Shown here: positions 61,453-64,000 of the stretch, in pieces
Layout: each line of letters begins with the position of its first letter
Position numbering within the stretch: the stretch's first letter is position 1
Origin: JACQQW01 sp964520655
Lineage (GTDB): Bacteria > Omnitrophota > Gorgyraeia > Zapsychrales > Fredricksoniimonadaceae
Assembly: GCA_964520655.1 (NCBI GenBank)
Contig: CAZFNI010000001.1
Location: 1-64,000 of the forward strand
DNA length: 64,000 nucleotides
Direction of reading: 5' to 3'
Made by a program: the position numbers and the translations under genes
Notes under the pieces: generated by a model
Told to the model about the DNA's origin: nothing
The model's database searches: none
Seen by the model: the letters and a program-made list of their open reading frames with translations, nothing else

Positions 61453-62220
61453 ATGCAGACAATTGCGATCGTAGGCGGCGGCAACATGGGGGAAGCGATC
61501 ATTAAGGGCCTTAAGCGCCAGGTGATGGTCTGTGAAGCTGACTCGGCCAAAGCCAAAGCGCTTGTGAAGAAATATAAAGTCCAGATCGTGGATATGCCAA
61601 AGGCATCCAGCGCAGATGTGATCATCCTCGCGGTCAAGCCCCAGGACATGCCCAATGCGTTGGCGCAGATCGACGCGAACGGTCAGCTGTTCATTTCGAT
61701 CGCAGCCGGTTTAACGACGCGTTTTTTTGAAAAACATTTAGGCGGCAAGGCGCGGGTGATCCGTTCCATGCCCAATATGCCGGCATTGATCGGTCAGGGT
61801 ATCACCGGTATTGCCGCGGGCAAGTATGCCAAAGCGCAAGATTTAAGGATCGCTCAAGAAATTCTAAATAGCGTCGGTAAGACCGTCATCGTCAAAGAAT
61901 CGATGCTAGATGCCGTGACGGCCGTATCCGGCAGCGGCCCAGCCTACGTTTTTCTATTCGTGGAACAATGGATGGCGGCAGCTAAAAAGCTTGGCTTCAA
62001 TGACACACAGGCCAAGGAGCTGGTTTATCAAACGTTGATCGGTAGTGCGCATTTGTTAGAGCAGAGTGAATTTAACGCCGCTACGCTTCGGGAAAAGGTG
62101 ACTTCTAAGGGAGGCACAACACAAGCGGCTTTGGAAGTCTTCGCCAAGGGCAAATTTGATCAGCTGGTCAAGAAAGCATTATTAGCGGCAAAGAATAGAG
62201 CTAAAGAGTTAGCGAAGTAA
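61453..62220 (+). CDS. proC: Pyrroline-5-carboxylate reductase
   Basis: Last step of proline synthesis. Rossmann loop 'IAIVGGGNMGEAIIKGL' at the N-terminus, 'VIILAVKPQDM', 'RSMPNMPALIGQGITG', and the substrate-binding signature 'AVTAVSGSGPAYVFLFVEQWMAAA' plus 'LREKVTSKGGTTQAALEVF' near the end. 255 aa is slightly shorter than average (265-280). It follows yggS by 12 bp. Confidence 0.96.
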   Translation: MQTIAIVGGGNMGEAIIKGLKRQVMVCEADSAKAKALVKKYKVQIVDMPKASSADVIILAVKPQDMPNALAQIDANGQLFISIAAGLTTRFFEKHLGGKARVIRSMPNMPALIGQGITGIAAGKYAKAQDLRIAQEILNSVGKTVIVKESMLDAVTAVSGSGPAYVFLFVEQWMAAAKKLGFNDTQAKELVYQTLIGSAHLLEQSEFNAATLREKVTSKGGTTQAALEVFAKGKFDQLVKKALLAAKNRAKELAK

Positions 62221-62237
62221 TTTGTATTATGTTAGCC

Positions 62238-62405
62238 GGTTAAGGGGCAGGGCAAGTTCAGGAGGGACGAAACATCCCCCGTCAGATGCCACCTTAACCA
62301 AAACAATAACGATTAACCACCAGTATGCGCCAAGCGAGCTGGTGCATCTGTTGCGGGGGCTGGGGGGTGTTGAGTCCCGATGGAAGCTTGACCTGCCCCT
62401 TAACC
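62238..62405. repeat. 168-bp element with terminal inverted repeats folding into one long hairpin
   Basis: The ends are 19-bp inverted repeats with one mismatch: GGTTAAGGGGCAGGGCAAG (62238-62256) against 62387-62405. Moving inward, GGGAC pairs with GTCCC, AACA with TGTT, CCCCCG with CGGGGG, AGATG with CATCT, and CACCAG with CTGGTG at the apex. The element fills most of the 213-bp proC-mtnP gap. Short frames on both strands (up to 64 codons) look like by-products. It may be a MITE-like repeat or a structured RNA. No target-site duplication was seen. Confidence 0.6.
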
Positions 62406-62433
62406 TCATGGACTAAAAATCAGGGAGTACAAT

Positions 62434-63291
62434 ATGGCAACAGTCGGCGTGATCGGCGGCAGCGGTTTGTATCAGATCGACGGCATTGAACATGTCAAAG
62501 AGGTTGCGGTCAAAACACCGTTTGGCGACCCATCGGATGTATTCTTTACCGGGACGCTGGAAGAGACACCCGTTGTGTTCCTGCCTCGCCATGGCCGCGG
62601 GCATCGCATCTCCCCATCGGAGATCAATTACCGCGCTAATATCTGGGCGATGAAGAAATTGGGCGTAGAGGCGATCTTGTCCGTCTCTGCCTGCGGATCT
62701 TTACGCAAAAAATATAAGCCCATGGATTTTGTCATCCCGGACCAATTTTTGGACAGAACTCGCAAAGGCCGTATCGATACATTCTTTACAGACGGGATCG
62801 TTGCTCACGTGGCTTTTGCCGATCCGATCTCCCCGGAGATCGCGGATATCCTGGAAAGTGCTGCCAAAACACTTAAAGTGAAAGCGCATCGCGGCGGGAC
62901 TTATGTGAATATGGAAGGGCCGCAATTCTCAACAAAAGCCGAGTCTAATCTATACCGCAGCTGGGGGATGGACATTATCGGGATGACGAATTTGACCGAG
63001 GCGAAATTGGCGCGGGAAGCAGAGATTTCCTATGCGACGCTGGCGGCGGTAACCGATTATGACTGCTGGCATCCTTCGCACGACAGCGTGACGGTGGAAA
63101 TGATCATTGAATATTTGAACAAGAATGTGGCCAATGCCAAGAATATCCTTAAAAGCGCTATTCCGGCTGTTGGCAAGATCAAGAAGTTTAGTGCAGCCGG
63201 CGCCTTGAAATTCGCGATCATCACCCATAAGGATGTGATCCCGGCGAAGGCGAAAAAAGATCTGGACATCATCATCGGAAAGTATTTGTAA
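62434..63291 (+). CDS. mtnP: S-methyl-5'-thioadenosine phosphorylase
   Basis: It cleaves methylthioadenosine, the by-product of SAM use, into adenine and methylthioribose 1-phosphate. Phosphate loop 'VIGGSGLYQ', 'PRHGRGHRISPSEINYRANIWAMK', 'SVSACGSLR', 'YVNMEGPQFSTKAES', and 'MTNLTEAKLAREAEI' with the purine-site Asp in 'VTDYDCWH' mark the MTAP family rather than plain purine nucleoside phosphorylase. 285 aa is normal. GGGAG precedes ATG 62434. Its stop overlaps the ileS start (TAATG). Confidence 0.95.
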   Translation: MATVGVIGGSGLYQIDGIEHVKEVAVKTPFGDPSDVFFTGTLEETPVVFLPRHGRGHRISPSEINYRANIWAMKKLGVEAILSVSACGSLRKKYKPMDFVIPDQFLDRTRKGRIDTFFTDGIVAHVAFADPISPEIADILESAAKTLKVKAHRGGTYVNMEGPQFSTKAESNLYRSWGMDIIGMTNLTEAKLAREAEISYATLAAVTDYDCWHPSHDSVTVEMIIEYLNKNVANAKNILKSAIPAVGKIKKFSAAGALKFAIITHKDVIPAKAKKDLDIIIGKYL

Positions 63292-64000
63292 TGGATTATC
63301 AAAAGACATTGAATTTGCCCCAAACCGAATTCTCCATGAAAGCCGGGTTGGTGCAGAAAGAACCAAAGACCTTGGAGCGTTGGAACAATGACCAGATCTA
63401 TCAACGCATCCGTCAGAAAGCCAAGGGCCGCAAGACCTTTATTCTTCACGACGGGCCTCCGTATGCCAACGGCCATATCCATATCGGCCACGCGTTAAAT
63501 AAGATCCTAAAAGACATCATTATCAAATACAAGACCATGAAAGGTTTTGACGCGTTGTATGTTCCAGGTTGGGATTGCCATGGTCTGCCTATCGAGCATC
63601 AATTGCTTAAAGATCTTAAAGCGGATAAAGGTGATTTCAATACGGTTGATTTCCGCAAAAAAGCCCATGACTATGCCATGAAATATGTTGGTTTACAGCG
63701 CGAAGAGTTCAAGCGTCTGGGCATATTCGGTGAGTGGGAGAATCCCTATTTGACGCTGGCGCCCGAGTATGAGCATTGGATCTTAAGATCATTGGCCGCA
63801 TTGACCAAAAAGGGATATGTGTACCGCAGTTTAAAACCGGTGAACTGGTGTTTTAGCTGCGAGACAGCGCTGGCTGAGGCGGAAGTGGAATATGAAGACC
63901 ATACCTCGCCGACAGTCTATGTGCGTTTTGCGTTAAAAGATACACCTAAGACCTCGTTGTTGATCTGGACAACCACTCCCTGGACGCTGTTGGCCAACGT
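63291..64000 (+). CDS. ileS: Isoleucyl-tRNA synthetase, 3' end outside the window
   Basis: The frame starts at ATG 63291 (overlapping the mtnP stop) and stays open to the right edge (236 codons). N-terminus 'LNLPQTEFSMKAGLVQKEPKTLERW' and the class I signature 'HDGPPYANGHIHIGHALNKILKD' are typical of IleRS, followed by 'VPGWDCHGLPIEHQL'. 'KPVNWCFSCETALAEAEVEYEDHTSP' starts the insertion (editing) domain and 'WTTTPWTLLAN' the editing site. It charges tRNA-Ile. About a quarter of the ~930-residue protein is visible, without KMSKS. Confidence 0.95.
   Translation, partial: MDYQKTLNLPQTEFSMKAGLVQKEPKTLERWNNDQIYQRIRQKAKGRKTFILHDGPPYANGHIHIGHALNKILKDIIIKYKTMKGFDALYVPGWDCHGLPIEHQLLKDLKADKGDFNTVDFRKKAHDYAMKYVGLQREEFKRLGIFGEWENPYLTLAPEYEHWILRSLAALTKKGYVYRSLKPVNWCFSCETALAEAEVEYEDHTSPTVYVRFALKDTPKTSLLIWTTTPWTLLAN

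Noticed and set aside
62238..62405. SAH or SAM riboswitch controlling mtnP
   Set aside because: The near-perfect terminal inverted repeat and single long hairpin do not match the compact multi-stem folds of these riboswitches as I know them.
62222..62416. Small 64-codon gene between proC and mtnP
   Set aside because: It coincides with the long inverted repeat, is matched by an open frame on the other strand, and lacks a Shine-Dalgarno.

Overview
This is a gene-dense bacterial chromosome segment with all genes on the + strand. It comes from a Gram-negative (diderm) organism: Kdo transferase, lipid A 4'-kinase, a lipid A-type acyltransferase and a run of heptosyltransferases are present, with signal peptides on several proteins. 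My best guess is the Omnitrophota (former candidate phylum OP3). The guess rests on a 1476-residue secreted protein whose N-terminal module and C-terminal tail resemble proteins I associate with that lineage, and on the mix of gene families. I could not confirm it by a search.

Layout: (1) 1-12780, a cell-surface fibre locus of three consecutive proteins built from 'GNVGIGT' repeats (the first runs off the left edge) plus a secreted glycine-rich protein. (2) 12800-15499, rpsB-tsf-pyrH-frr behind a promoter and a leader hairpin. (3) 15516-15980, tRNA-Lys(TTT), tRNA-Leu(TAG), a 157-bp structured element that repeats the 3' end of the tRNA-Leu gene, then a strong promoter and tRNA-Gly(GCC). (4) 16003-20497, an EIIA-Ntr-like protein, YvcK, HPr, PTS enzyme I and a sugar nucleotidyltransferase. 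(5) 20530-24022, metK, ahcY and phosphofructokinase. (6) recQ. (7) An aldolase and ilvC, closed by a strong terminator. (8) 28531-36788, leuA, aroE, prepilin peptidase, a small secreted protein, aroK, dprA, topA and a tyrosine recombinase. (9) 36910-41340, the large secreted protein. (10) 41401-51664, an LPS core/lipid A block with two unusual fusions. (11) 51720-64000, pyrophosphatase, a mutarotase-like protein, two single-domain response regulators, a secreted protein, an AddA/AddB-like helicase-nuclease pair, a YggS-type PLP protein, proC, a long-hairpin element, mtnP, and the start of ileS at the right edge.

How the genes fit together: metK and ahcY here and mtnP about 40 kb downstream cover methyl-cycle synthesis and salvage. 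leuA, ilvC, aroE, aroK and proC are scattered amino-acid biosynthesis genes. EIIA-Ntr, HPr, EI and YvcK form a compact cluster with no sugar permease, which suggests regulation of carbon metabolism rather than sugar uptake. Nearly all neighbours overlap by 4 bp (ATGA) or are a few bases apart, so transcription is in long operons. The most unusual parts are the repeat-rich fibre locus, the tRNA-Leu-linked element, the long hairpin upstream of mtnP, the acyltransferase-ELM1 and GT4-GT9 fusions, and the large secreted protein.
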